This document shows positions 1-7,311 of a stretch of DNA of 25,668 nucleotides, piece by piece. The translations under genes and the position numbers were made by a program. Position 1 is the stretch's first letter. Each line of letters opens with the position of its first letter. Under the pieces are notes generated by a model. That model made no database searches. It saw only the letters and a program-made list of their open reading frames with translations, and was not told the origin of the DNA. This DNA comes from Pseudomonadota bacterium (lineage in GTDB: Bacteria > Pseudomonadota > Alphaproteobacteria > Rhizobiales > Beijerinckiaceae), in the NCBI GenBank assembly GCA_023450615.1, contig JAEXGT010000092.1, forward strand, positions 1 through 25,668, in the 5' to 3' direction.

Positions 1-675
1 GACCGTGACCGTGTCGGAGTCCGGTTGCGGCGTCTCGAAATAGACGTGGGTGAAGTCGGGGAATTCCTCGTTCTTCCCGTGCACCGCCACATCGACGGCA
101 AGGCCGCGGGCCGAGAGGCCGTATTGATAAAGCTCGCCGATGGCGCGGAAATAGGATGCGCCCAGGAAGGCCACCCAGTCGTTCTTGCGCCAGTCGAGCC
201 TGCCGTTGCGGGCCTCTTGGAAGCGGAAGCCGGCAAAGCCCGTGTTGTCGGGCAGCTTCCGGGCCGGCGAGTCCGCCGGCATGTCGAAATATTCTGTATC
301 GTAGATGATCTCGCGGGCCTTGCCGTTATCCACAACATGCATGCGCACAGGCTTCTGGAAGAAACGGCCCATGTGGAAAAACGTGACCGGGAACTCGCCG
401 GGACCATCGGCCCAGAGGGCGAGGTCGGTCTTGAAGCGGATCTTGCCGTGGGCGTCGTAGTCGATCTGGTTGAGGATCTCCGGCGACGGGCTCGGCGGGG
501 CCGCATAGGCCGCGCGGGCCATGGCCTCGGCCTGCTTCTTCAGATCGTCGAACGAAAACGGGGCCGCTTCTCCCATCTTCAGGCCTTGCTGCGCCATGGC
601 CGCGCTCGAAAAGCCTTGGGAGGCCAGGGCGGCCGTGGCGGTTGCGGTTTGAAGGAACTGACGGCGATTGAGCAT
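1..675 (-). CDS. Periplasmic glucan biosynthesis protein, OpgD/OpgG (MdoG) family, 3' end cut by the window edge
   Basis: The first 225 residues of a gene that runs off the left edge are visible. The N-terminus carries a twin-arginine signal (NRRQFLQTATATAALA, then an AMAQ cleavage region), so export by the Tat route is expected, as for OpgD. The mature part has the hallmarks of the MdoG family: an F-DDLKKQAEAMA opening, the IDYDAHGKIRFK strand, FFHMGRFFQKPV, GFAGFRF, and FLGASYFRAIGELYQYGLSARG. The family works in the periplasm on the backbone of osmoregulated periplasmic glucans. The twin-arginine signal favours OpgD over OpgG, but in alphaproteobacteria single homologues often carry either name. 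The start is the ATG at 675-673. Its Shine-Dalgarno sequence is weak. The gene is divergent from the TRAP operon, with about 158 bp between the two starts. No defects are seen in the visible part. Confidence 0.9.
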   Translation of the reverse strand, partial: MLNRRQFLQTATATAALASQGFSSAAMAQQGLKMGEAAPFSFDDLKKQAEAMARAAYAAPPSPSPEILNQIDYDAHGKIRFKTDLALWADGPGEFPVTFFHMGRFFQKPVRMHVVDNGKAREIIYDTEYFDMPADSPARKLPDNTGFAGFRFQEARNGRLDWRKNDWVAFLGASYFRAIGELYQYGLSARGLAVDVAVHGKNEEFPDFTHVYFETPQPDSDTVTV

Positions 676-833
676 GGGAAACGAACTTGTGATCCGGGGG
701 GAGACAGACCCCTACCGACCAAGGTGGCAGGATTAAGTCCCTCTTAGCCTCTTGAGAAAACTTCGTCAGCAGCCAAAACTAGGCTTACAGACAGGCACTG
801 CAACAATGGTGCCAAAAATAAGGGAGTACGTCT

Positions 834-1799
834 ATGCAAAGAACCTTCATGCGCCGCCTCATGGGCGCCGCCACTGCCGTTGCGCTCGCAGGCGCGAGCC
901 TTCCGGCCCAGGCTCAGGACTTCATCAACGTCCTGACCGGCGGCACCTCCGGCGTGTATTATCCGCTGGGCGTCGCTCTCTCCAAGGTGTTCTCGGAAAA
1001 GGTTCAGGGCTCCCGGCCTACGGTCCAGGCCACCAAGGCCTCCGTTGAAAACCTCACCCTGCTGCAGCAGGGCAAGGGCGAAATCGGCTTCACCCTTGGC
1101 GACAGCCTGGCCATGGGCTGGGCGGGCGACGAGGAAGCAGGCTTCAAGTCCAAGCAGGACAAGCTGCGCGGCGTCACCGCCATCTATCCCAACTACATCC
1201 AGATCGTCGCGACGAAGGAATCCGGCATCAAGTCGCTGGCTGACCTGAAGGGCAAGCGCCTCTCCGTCGGCGCGCCGAAATCCGGCACCGAGCTCAATGC
1301 CCGCGCGATCCTGCAGGGTGCAGGCCTGTCCTACAAGGATCTCGGCAAGGTCGAGTATCTGCCCTTCGGCGAATCGGTCGAGCTCATGAAGAACCGCCAG
1401 CTCGACGCCACCCTGCAATCGGCAGGCCTCGGCGTGTCCTCGATCCGCGATCTCGCCACCTCGGTTCCGATCGTGGTCGTGGAGATTCCCACCGATATCG
1501 TCACCAAGGTCGGCACGCCCTACATCGCGGCCACGATCCCGGCCGGCACCTATGAGGGCCAGACCGCTGCCGTCCCGACAGCAGCCGTGGTGAACTATCT
1601 CGTCACCCATTCCGGAGTGAAGGACGAGACCGTCTATCAGATGACGAAGGCGATCTACGAGAGCCTGCCCGATCTGGCGGCTGCGCATGCCGCCGCAAAG
1701 GACATCAAGCTCGAAAGCGCTCTCTCGGGCATGCCGGTGCCGATGCATCCGGGCGCCCAGCGCTATTTCGACGAGAAGGGTGTGAAGAAGGGCTCCTAA
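834..1799 (+). CDS. TAXI-family TRAP transporter solute-binding protein
   Basis: This 321-residue secreted protein should capture a substrate in the periplasm and hand it to the fused TRAP permease downstream. A Sec signal peptide covers about residues 1-27 (MRRLMGAATAVALAGASLPAQA, cleavage before QD). The mature start FINVLTGGTSGVYYPLGVALSKVF is the typical TAXI-type opening. It is followed by VQATKASVENLTLLQQGKGEIGF, SLADLKGKRLSVGAPKSGTELNA and FGESVELMKNRQLDATLQSAG, all family features. The ligand cannot be read from the sequence; characterised TAXI proteins bind small carboxylates such as glutamate. The ATG at 834 follows an AAGGGAG sequence with good spacing; an internal ATG at 849 is possible. 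An intrinsic terminator follows the stop codon and may keep this gene expressed above the permease. Confidence 0.93.
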   Translation: MQRTFMRRLMGAATAVALAGASLPAQAQDFINVLTGGTSGVYYPLGVALSKVFSEKVQGSRPTVQATKASVENLTLLQQGKGEIGFTLGDSLAMGWAGDEEAGFKSKQDKLRGVTAIYPNYIQIVATKESGIKSLADLKGKRLSVGAPKSGTELNARAILQGAGLSYKDLGKVEYLPFGESVELMKNRQLDATLQSAGLGVSSIRDLATSVPIVVVEIPTDIVTKVGTPYIAATIPAGTYEGQTAAVPTAAVVNYLVTHSGVKDETVYQMTKAIYESLPDLAAAHAAAKDIKLESALSGMPVPMHPGAQRYFDEKGVKKGS

Positions 1800-1822
1800 T
1801 CCCTTCGAACGATTTACATTCC

Positions 1823-1853
1823 AGCCGGGGCAGTGAACCTGCTCCGGCTTTTT
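1823..1853 (+). terminator. Intrinsic terminator or attenuator between the binding protein and permease genes
   Basis: AGCCGGGGCAG at 1823-1833 pairs with CTGCTCCGGCT at 1839-1849 (11 bp, one G-T wobble) around a 5-nt loop, followed by a run of five T at 1849-1853. It lies inside the TRAP operon, after the binding protein stop and 40 bp before the permease start. It would also overlap a GTG at 1833, which argues against that codon as the permease start. Confidence 0.8.
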
Positions 1854-1892
1854 CATGACAAAAACAATAATTCTTTCCGGAGACGCTGCTCC

Positions 1893-4193
1893 ATGAGCCA
1901 GAGTGCCAACACATCCGAACTCGCCCAAATGGAAGCCCCTGCGGAGACGGTTAATCCGGAGCACGGCCTGCCGGAGAGTTTCGGCGAAGGGTTCTGGGGC
2001 CGCCTCCTGTTCTGGATCGCGGTGTCATTCTCCACGTTCCAGATCATCACATCCTTCGGCATTCCGCTCGATCAGCCCTTCATTGCGGGCGCGAGCCTCT
2101 TCCACATTCTCGTCGTCGTCATGGTGGCTTGGGCCGCATGGCTGGCCGTGCTTGCGACGCGTCGGCGCGGTATTCTCGACGGCGTCCTCGGGTGGCTTTC
2201 CGTGGCGATTGCCTTTGGCCTCGTTATGCATTTCGGCGGCAGCATGCCCAGCCAGGTCGTGCGCGCGCTGCATGTGGGCTTTCTCTGTCTCGTGGCCGGG
2301 GCCATGATCGCCAATCACCGCTCCGGTTCGCCGTTCATGCATGCGGTGGGCTGGATCGTCGGTCTCGCCGGTTTCGGCGTCGGCCTTTATCAATGGGCGC
2401 TCTACAACGAGCTCGTGATCCGCGCGGGCGAACTGACCCCGGGAGACCTGATTTCCGGCATCGTGGCGCTCGCGGTCCTGTTCTATCTCGTCTGGCGCGT
2501 GATGGGCATTGCCCTTCCCATCGTGGCGGGCCTGTTCCTCGCCTATTGCCTGTTCGGCAATTACCTGCCCGCTCCGCTGGATCACCGCGGCTATTCCCTT
2601 GAGCAGGTGATCGAGCACATGTCCTTCGGGACGGAGGGCATCTACGGCACGCCGACGTTGGTGTCGGCCACCTATATCTTCCTGTTCATCCTGTTCGGCG
2701 CCTTCATGGAGAAGGCGGGCGTCATCGATTTCTTCAACGACATCTCGATGGCCGTGTTCGGCGACAAGAAGGGCGGCCCCGGCAAGGTCTGCGTCGCCTC
2801 TTCGGCCTTGATGGGCACCGTCTCCGGCTCCGGCGTCGCCAACGTGGTGGCTTCGGGACAGTTCACGATTCCCCTCATGAAACGCTTCGGCTTTCCGTCC
2901 GCTTTCGCAGGCGGCGTGGAAGCAACGTCATCCATGGGCGGCCAGATCATGCCGCCCGTCATGGGCGCGGTCGCCTTCATCATGGCCGAGACCATCGATG
3001 TGCCCTATGCCAAGATCGTGGAGGCGGCGATCGTTCCGGCGCTGCTCTACTTCGCGTCCTGCTATCTCGCGGTGCATCTGGAGGCGGGCAAGCGCCACTT
3101 GCGCGGCTTGCCCAAGGCGGAGCTGCCGAATGCCTGGACCGAGCTGAAGACGAAGTGGTTCCTGATCGCGCCGCTCGCCGTGCTCGTTTATCTGCTGTTC
3201 GCAGGCTACACGCCGCTCTTCGCCGGGGCCGTGGGCCTGTCGCTCACGGTGGCGCTGATCCTCGGCACGGCCATCGTGGCGGGACTCGCGACGCCGGCTC
3301 TGCGTGTCGCGTTCTGGATCGGCCTTGCGCTTCTCTCGGCCTATTCGCTCGCATCGAGCGTCACGCTCGTCGTAGCCGTCGTCGGATTGCTGTCCCTGTG
3401 GAATGCATTCTCCGGGAGGGGGCGTATCACCCTTCAGGCCTGCGTCGATGCCATGGCGGACGGCGCGCGTCAGGCGCTGCCCGTCGGATTGGCTTGCGCC
3501 ATCGTCGGTATCGTCATCGGCACCATGACGCTTACCGGCCTCGGCACCATCGTCGGCACCTGGATGATCTCCATCGGCAAGGACAACATCTTTGCCGCCC
3601 TCGTGCTGACCATGATCTTCAGCCTCATCCTCGGCATGGGCATTCCGACGATCCCGAACTACATCATCACCTCGTCGCTGGCGGCGCCGATCCTGCTGCA
3701 ACTGGATGTGCCGCTCATCGTCTCGCACATGTTCGTGTTCTATTTCGGCATCATGGCGGATCTGACGCCGCCGGTGGCCCTGGCTGCGTTCGCCGCCGCG
3801 CCCATGGCGAAGGAATCGGGCCTCAAGATCGGCGTGCAGGCGGTGAAGATCGCGATACCGGGCTTCGTCGTGCCTTACATGGCGGTCTACGATCCCACGC
3901 TGATGCTCCAGCCCGTCGCCGGACTGGACGGCGCGGGCTATTGGCTGGCGGTGGCCTATATCGTGCTCAAGGCATCGCTCGCGATGATCCTGTGGGGTGT
4001 CGCGGCGGTGGGGTATTTCCTCAAGCCGCTGGCCTGGTGGGAGCGCATCTGGGCCGCTGTCGCCGCAGGCTTCCTCGTGGCGGCGATCCCGATCACCGAC
4101 GAGATCGGCTTCGTGATCTCGGGCCTCTTCGTGGCCTTCCATGTGTGGAAGGCCCGAAAGGCCTCCGCGCCGCTCACTGCCGCGCATTCATGA
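1893..4193 (+). CDS. TRAP transporter fused permease (4TM/12TM, DctQ-DctM fusion)
   Basis: This integral membrane protein of 766 residues is the transport subunit of the TAXI-TRAP system and uses an ion gradient to import the ligand delivered by the binding protein. The first 200 residues hold several hydrophobic segments equivalent to the small DctQ subunit. The large DctM-like part begins near residue 200 (MGIALPIVAGLFLAYCLFG). Signature stretches are LFGAFMEKAGVIDFF, ALMGTVSGSGVANVVASG and EATSSMGGQIMPPVMGAVAF in the first half, and LILGMGIPTIPNYIITS with MADLTPPVALAAFAAAPMA in the second half. Start choice: the ATG at 1893 has CCGGAGA nine bases upstream. A GTG at 1833 is open in frame but sits in the terminator hairpin. 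The stop overlaps the next start as ATGA. The protein is at the long end for the family because of an extended C-terminal membrane region. Confidence 0.93.
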   Translation: MSQSANTSELAQMEAPAETVNPEHGLPESFGEGFWGRLLFWIAVSFSTFQIITSFGIPLDQPFIAGASLFHILVVVMVAWAAWLAVLATRRRGILDGVLGWLSVAIAFGLVMHFGGSMPSQVVRALHVGFLCLVAGAMIANHRSGSPFMHAVGWIVGLAGFGVGLYQWALYNELVIRAGELTPGDLISGIVALAVLFYLVWRVMGIALPIVAGLFLAYCLFGNYLPAPLDHRGYSLEQVIEHMSFGTEGIYGTPTLVSATYIFLFILFGAFMEKAGVIDFFNDISMAVFGDKKGGPGKVCVASSALMGTVSGSGVANVVASGQFTIPLMKRFGFPSAFAGGVEATSSMGGQIMPPVMGAVAFIMAETIDVPYAKIVEAAIVPALLYFASCYLAVHLEAGKRHLRGLPKAELPNAWTELKTKWFLIAPLAVLVYLLFAGYTPLFAGAVGLSLTVALILGTAIVAGLATPALRVAFWIGLALLSAYSLASSVTLVVAVVGLLSLWNAFSGRGRITLQACVDAMADGARQALPVGLACAIVGIVIGTMTLTGLGTIVGTWMISIGKDNIFAALVLTMIFSLILGMGIPTIPNYIITSSLAAPILLQLDVPLIVSHMFVFYFGIMADLTPPVALAAFAAAPMAKESGLKIGVQAVKIAIPGFVVPYMAVYDPTLMLQPVAGLDGAGYWLAVAYIVLKASLAMILWGVAAVGYFLKPLAWWERIWAAVAAGFLVAAIPITDEIGFVISGLFVAFHVWKARKASAPLTAAHS

Positions 4194-4561
4194 TCTGCCT
4201 CGTCGCAGGCAAGGTCGTCGCGCCGCTGATGGCGGGCGCGATGACCCTTGCCTGGACGCATTCGGTCGAGAAGGTCGCGTGGGAGGAGGATTGGCGCGCC
4301 ACGCCCGCGGGGCTCGAAATCGTCGAGGCGCGGGTGAAGGGCTCGGGCGCGGGCATGGAGCCGCCGCCGGAGGCGCGGCTCGTGAATGGATCTTATGCGT
4401 GGAAGCCGAACGTGCCGCCTCAAACCGAGATCGTCATGCGCCGCTCGGGCGCGACAGCGGATTGGCGGGTCTGCATCGCGGGTCAGTGCCGTCCCATGGA
4501 GGCCTATGTGCCGCCGGAGGCTGACCCGATCGTGATGAGGATGTGTAAAGAAAGCCCGTGA
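4190..4561 (+). CDS. DUF1850 domain-containing protein, TRAP operon partner
   Basis: This 123-residue protein starts inside the permease stop codon (ATGA at 4190-4193), so translation is probably coupled. A short hydrophobic N-terminus (residues 1-21) could be a signal or anchor. The DUF1850 core is clear: LAWTHSVEKVAWEEDW, then VEARVKGSGAGMEPPPEARL, and a C-terminal DWRVCIAGQC with a possible disulphide pair C95/C100. DUF1850 genes are known to travel with TAXI-type TRAP transporters, but I know of no established biochemical role. The position suggests an accessory factor on the periplasmic side of the transporter; that is inference. The stop is three bases before the end of the convergent small gene. 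Confidence 0.85.
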   Translation: MICLVAGKVVAPLMAGAMTLAWTHSVEKVAWEEDWRATPAGLEIVEARVKGSGAGMEPPPEARLVNGSYAWKPNVPPQTEIVMRRSGATADWRVCIAGQCRPMEAYVPPEADPIVMRMCKESP

Positions 4562-4563
4562 GC

Positions 4564-4800
4564 TTATTCGGCCAAGGGCTCGACGGCGACGCAACGGCGC
4601 CAGAGGTTCACGAGGAAGTAGGCGGCCAGGAGGCTGAACAGGCCCATGAGCACATAGCCCACGATGTGGCCGAGTTCGAACAGGCCCGCGATGGCCCAGC
4701 CCGCGGAAATGGCCACGCCGAAGAGTTCCGCGCCCACCAGGATCATGATGCTGATCACCGTGATGAGGTTGCGCCAGTTGGTACTTTTCGCCTGAGCCAC
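4564..4800 (-). CDS. Small hypothetical membrane protein, two predicted TM helices
   Basis: The gene encodes 78 residues with two hydrophobic stretches, about residues 11-33 (LITVISIMILVGAELFGVAI) and 40-66 (FELGHIVGYVLMGLFSLLAA). The C-terminus is charged (NLWRRCVAVEPLAE). I do not recognise a named family. It is supported as real by an ideal AAGGAG sequence nine bases before the ATG at 4800, by its hydrophobicity pattern, and because it fills exactly the space between two flanking genes. It converges tightly on the DUF1850 gene (2 bp between the stops) and diverges from the gamma-glutamyltransferase gene. Function unknown. Confidence 0.7.
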   Translation of the reverse strand: MAQAKSTNWRNLITVISIMILVGAELFGVAISAGWAIAGLFELGHIVGYVLMGLFSLLAAYFLVNLWRRCVAVEPLAE

Positions 4801-4898
4801 GGGTCCGTACTCCTTATCAACGCCGAAGGGACTACCCTAAACGCCCCCTTCGGTGCAAGTTTCCCTTGAACCTCCCTCTGTCACGTCTTTTGAGAAAT

Positions 4899-6494
4899 AT
4901 GCCCGAGACCCCCGTTTTCTCGACCGCCGCCGTCGCGGCTCCCCATATGGCCGCCGCCGAGACCGGCCAGACGATCCTGGCGTCCGGCGGCAATGCCGTG
5001 GAGGCCATGGTCGCCATGGCGGCCACCATCGCCGTGGTCTATCCGCACATGAACGGTATCGGCGGCGATGGGTTCTGGCTGGTGCGGGAGCCGAAGGGCC
5101 GGGTCCATGCCCTCGATGCCTCGGGGCCGGCGGGCTCGCTTGCCACCATCAAGCGCTATCGGGACAAGGGCTATGACAGCGTGCCGCCGCGCGGGCCCGA
5201 TGCGGCGGTGACCGTCGCCGGCGCGGTGAGCGGCTGGGGGCTGGCGCTGGAACTCGCCAAGGCTCTCGGCGGGCAGTTGCCCCGCGACATGCTTCTCGAC
5301 GATGCCATCCGTCTGGCCCGCGAGGGCTACCGGATCGGCGCTGCCGAGGGGCGCAATCCGATGCTGGAGGAGGCGGCGTTGTTTGCCGCCCCCGGTTTCG
5401 CGCAAACCTTCCTGAGCGAGGGCAAGCTTCCGAAGGCGGGCGAGACGCGGCGCGTCTTGAAGCTCGCGGATACGCTGGAGCACTTGGCGCATGCGGGCTT
5501 CGCCGATTTCTATCGCGGCGATGTGGGGCGCGAGATCGCCGCCGATCTCGAACGCATCGGGAGCCCGATCACGCGCAAGGACATCGAGACCTATCAGGCG
5601 CGCGTGGTGAAACCGCTCTCCGTGGAGCTGAAGCATTCGACCGTCTACAACATGCCGCCGCCAAGCCAGGGAATCGCCGCGCTGCTCATCCTCGGCCTGT
5701 TCCACCGGCTCGATGTGAAGCATGGCGAAACGCCCGAGCATCACCATGGGCTCATCGAAGCGGCGAAGCGGGCATTTGCCATCCGCGACAAGGTCGTCAC
5801 CGATCCGCGGGAGGCCATGCTCGATCCTGCCTCGTTCCTCACGCCTGAGGTGTTCGAGAAGGAAGCGGCGATGATCGAGATGCGCCGCGCCGGGCCTTAT
5901 CCGCCGCGACCCGCCGATGGCGACACGATCTGGATGGGCTGCATCGACAAGGACGGTTTGGCGGTGTCCTATATCCAGTCGGTCTATTGGGCCTTCGGCT
6001 CCGGCTGCGTGCTTCCCGCCACCGGCATCCATTGGCACAACAGGGGTTTGAGCTTCTCGCTCGATCCGCAAAGCGCAAAAGCCCTCGCGCCGGGCAAGAA
6101 GCCGTTTCACACGCTCAATCCGGGGCTTGCGGTGTTCAACGATGGGCGCGTGCTGTCCTACGGCACCATGGGCGGCGAGCCGCAGCCGCAGATCCTCGGA
6201 CAGATCTTCACGCGCTATGCGGATTTCGGAATGAGCCTCGCGGATGCCGTCGACGCGCCGCGCTGGATCTTCGGCAAGAGCTGGAAGGCGCCATCGGCAA
6301 CGCTGAAGGTGGAAGACCGCTTCGACCCGAGCCTGCTACGCGCGCTATCCAGCTACGGGCATCCCGTCGAGGAACTTGGGAAATCCTATGCGGATGCCAT
6401 GGGCCATGCGGGCATGCTGGTCAAACATCCGCGCAATGGCCGCGTCGAGGCCGTGCACGATCCGCGCTCGGATGGCGGTTCGCTGGGGCTTTAG
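4899..6494 (+). CDS. Gamma-glutamyltransferase family protein (Ntn hydrolase)
   Basis: The protein of about 531 residues is a GGT-fold Ntn hydrolase, which normally matures by self-cleavage before a nucleophilic threonine. The likely nucleophile is T343 in DGDTIWMGCIDKDG, with the GGT-like continuation SYIQSVYWAFGSGCVLPATG. Other family marks are GGNAVEAMVAMAATIAVVYP and GIGGDGFW near the N-terminus, YNMPPPSQG in the middle, LNPGLAVFNDGR and YGTMGGEPQPQ near the C-terminus. No signal peptide is visible, so it is probably cytoplasmic, unlike the periplasmic glutathione GGTs. The exact substrate is open: a true gamma-glutamyl donor, or an amide hydrolase such as the oxamate amidohydrolase (HpxW) branch. 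The ATG at 4899 has only a weak TGAGAA sequence; a TTG at 4866 is open but has no ribosome-binding site. The stop codon lies in the repeat at 6491-6586. Confidence 0.88.
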   Translation: MPETPVFSTAAVAAPHMAAAETGQTILASGGNAVEAMVAMAATIAVVYPHMNGIGGDGFWLVREPKGRVHALDASGPAGSLATIKRYRDKGYDSVPPRGPDAAVTVAGAVSGWGLALELAKALGGQLPRDMLLDDAIRLAREGYRIGAAEGRNPMLEEAALFAAPGFAQTFLSEGKLPKAGETRRVLKLADTLEHLAHAGFADFYRGDVGREIAADLERIGSPITRKDIETYQARVVKPLSVELKHSTVYNMPPPSQGIAALLILGLFHRLDVKHGETPEHHHGLIEAAKRAFAIRDKVVTDPREAMLDPASFLTPEVFEKEAAMIEMRRAGPYPPRPADGDTIWMGCIDKDGLAVSYIQSVYWAFGSGCVLPATGIHWHNRGLSFSLDPQSAKALAPGKKPFHTLNPGLAVFNDGRVLSYGTMGGEPQPQILGQIFTRYADFGMSLADAVDAPRWIFGKSWKAPSATLKVEDRFDPSLLRALSSYGHPVEELGKSYADAMGHAGMLVKHPRNGRVEAVHDPRSDGGSLGL

Positions 6495-6586
6495 AGCATT
6501 TTTCGGCGAAGTGGTCCCGGTTCGCCGTTAAAAATGCGGCACAGAAAGGAAAAGGGTTGTCTCCACGAAAGTGGAAACAGCTCTAA
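6491..6586. repeat. Two-hairpin intergenic repeat with terminal inverted repeat TTAGAGC/GCTCTAA
   Basis: The element begins with TTAGAGC (6491-6497) and ends with GCTCTAA (6580-6586). Hairpin 1 pairs 6496-6510 with 6521-6537, a 15-bp stem with a two-base bulge. Hairpin 2 pairs TGTCTCCAC (6558-6566) with GTGGAAACA (6571-6579), with one mismatch and a GAAA loop. I recall very similar intergenic sequences beginning GAGCATTTTTCGGCGAAGTG in Hyphomicrobiales genomes. Its two ends supply the TAG stop codons of both convergent genes (6492-6494 on + and 6585-6583 on -). It may serve as a bidirectional terminator or mRNA-stabilising structure. Confidence 0.75.
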
Positions 6587-7197
6587 CTCACGCCCATGTA
6601 GCGTCCAGGCCGGTGATTGGTGGCGAGGATCAGGTTGAGCACGGCGGTGCCGACGAGCGACAACCCCACCTTCGACGGTTCGATGAAGAAGAGCGCCGAG
6701 AGCAGGATCACCGCATCGAGGCCAAGCTGCACATAGCCCGCGCGGATGCCGTATCGCTCCTGCGCGTAGAGCGCGAGGATGTTGACGCCGCCGAGGCTCG
6801 TGCGGTGGCGGAAGAGAACGAGCAGGCCCACGCCCATCAGCACGCCGCCCATGATCGCCGCATAGATCGGGTTGAGATTGTCGATATGGATCCAGCCCGG
6901 TGTGAATTGCGAGAGATAGGACACCAGCAGCACGGCGAGGAACGTGCGCAAGGTGAGCTTCCAGCCCATGCGCAGGATCGAGAGCGCATAGAAGGGCAGG
7001 TTGATCGCGAAGAAGAGCGGGCCGAACTCGAATTGCGTCGCGTATTGCAGCAGAAGCGCCAGCCCCGCCGTCCCGCCGGTGAGAAGCGTCGCCTTCGTGT
7101 AGAGCGTCACCCCGAGCGCGACCATCAGTGTGCCGGTGAGCCCGGCCGAGATGTCTTCGTATAGACGATGCGCGCTTGCGGATGATGTGGTGGACAC
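6583..7197 (-). CDS. YitT family (DUF161) membrane protein
   Basis: About 204 residues with five to six hydrophobic segments: DISAGLTGTLMVALGVTLY, LLTGGTAGLALLLQYAT, GPLFFAINLPFYALSI, TFLAVLLVSYLSQF, AAIMGGVLMGVGLLVLF and VQLGLDAVILLSALFF. The TGGTAG(L/I)ALLL element and the GG-LMG-G-LVLFRH-TSLGG-NILALY stretch are typical of the YitT/DUF161 N-terminal domain. The C-terminal DUF2179 domain of Bacillus-type members is absent, as is usual in proteobacteria. Members are uncharacterised inner-membrane proteins, so no function is assigned. The start is uncertain: GTG at 7197 follows AGGGGCAAGGGC and gives a family-typical length, while a TTG at 7299 would add 34 residues with no membrane character. 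It lies downstream of the NicO gene on the same strand, 114 bp away. Confidence 0.82.
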   Translation of the reverse strand: MSTTSSASAHRLYEDISAGLTGTLMVALGVTLYTKATLLTGGTAGLALLLQYATQFEFGPLFFAINLPFYALSILRMGWKLTLRTFLAVLLVSYLSQFTPGWIHIDNLNPIYAAIMGGVLMGVGLLVLFRHRTSLGGVNILALYAQERYGIRAGYVQLGLDAVILLSALFFIEPSKVGLSLVGTAVLNLILATNHRPGRYMGVS

Positions 7198-7311
7198 GCC
7201 CTTGCCCCTGTCTCTGATGGCGGAGCTATAACGAGCGCTTTCCAGGGCAACAACGCATGGAAACGAGGGGTTGCACGGCGAGCTTTGCGCCCGGCGCAAC
7301 CCTTGAGCGGT

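Noticed and set aside
794..818. Small hairpin GGCAC/GTGCC before the binding protein gene
   Set aside because: Only 5 bp of stem; compatible with chance in GC-rich DNA.
2928..4187. A 419-codon minus-strand frame opposite the TRAP permease
   Set aside because: Very rich in Arg, His and Asp with no hydrophobic core or motif; an antisense shadow.
4881..6110. A 409-codon minus-strand frame opposite the GGT-family gene
   Set aside because: Low-complexity Arg/His/Gly composition and no ribosome-binding site; shadow of the real gene.
7268..7302. Inverted repeat GGGTTGC/GCAACCC between the NicO and YitT genes
   Set aside because: A 21-nt loop and no T-run on either strand; too weak to call as a terminator.
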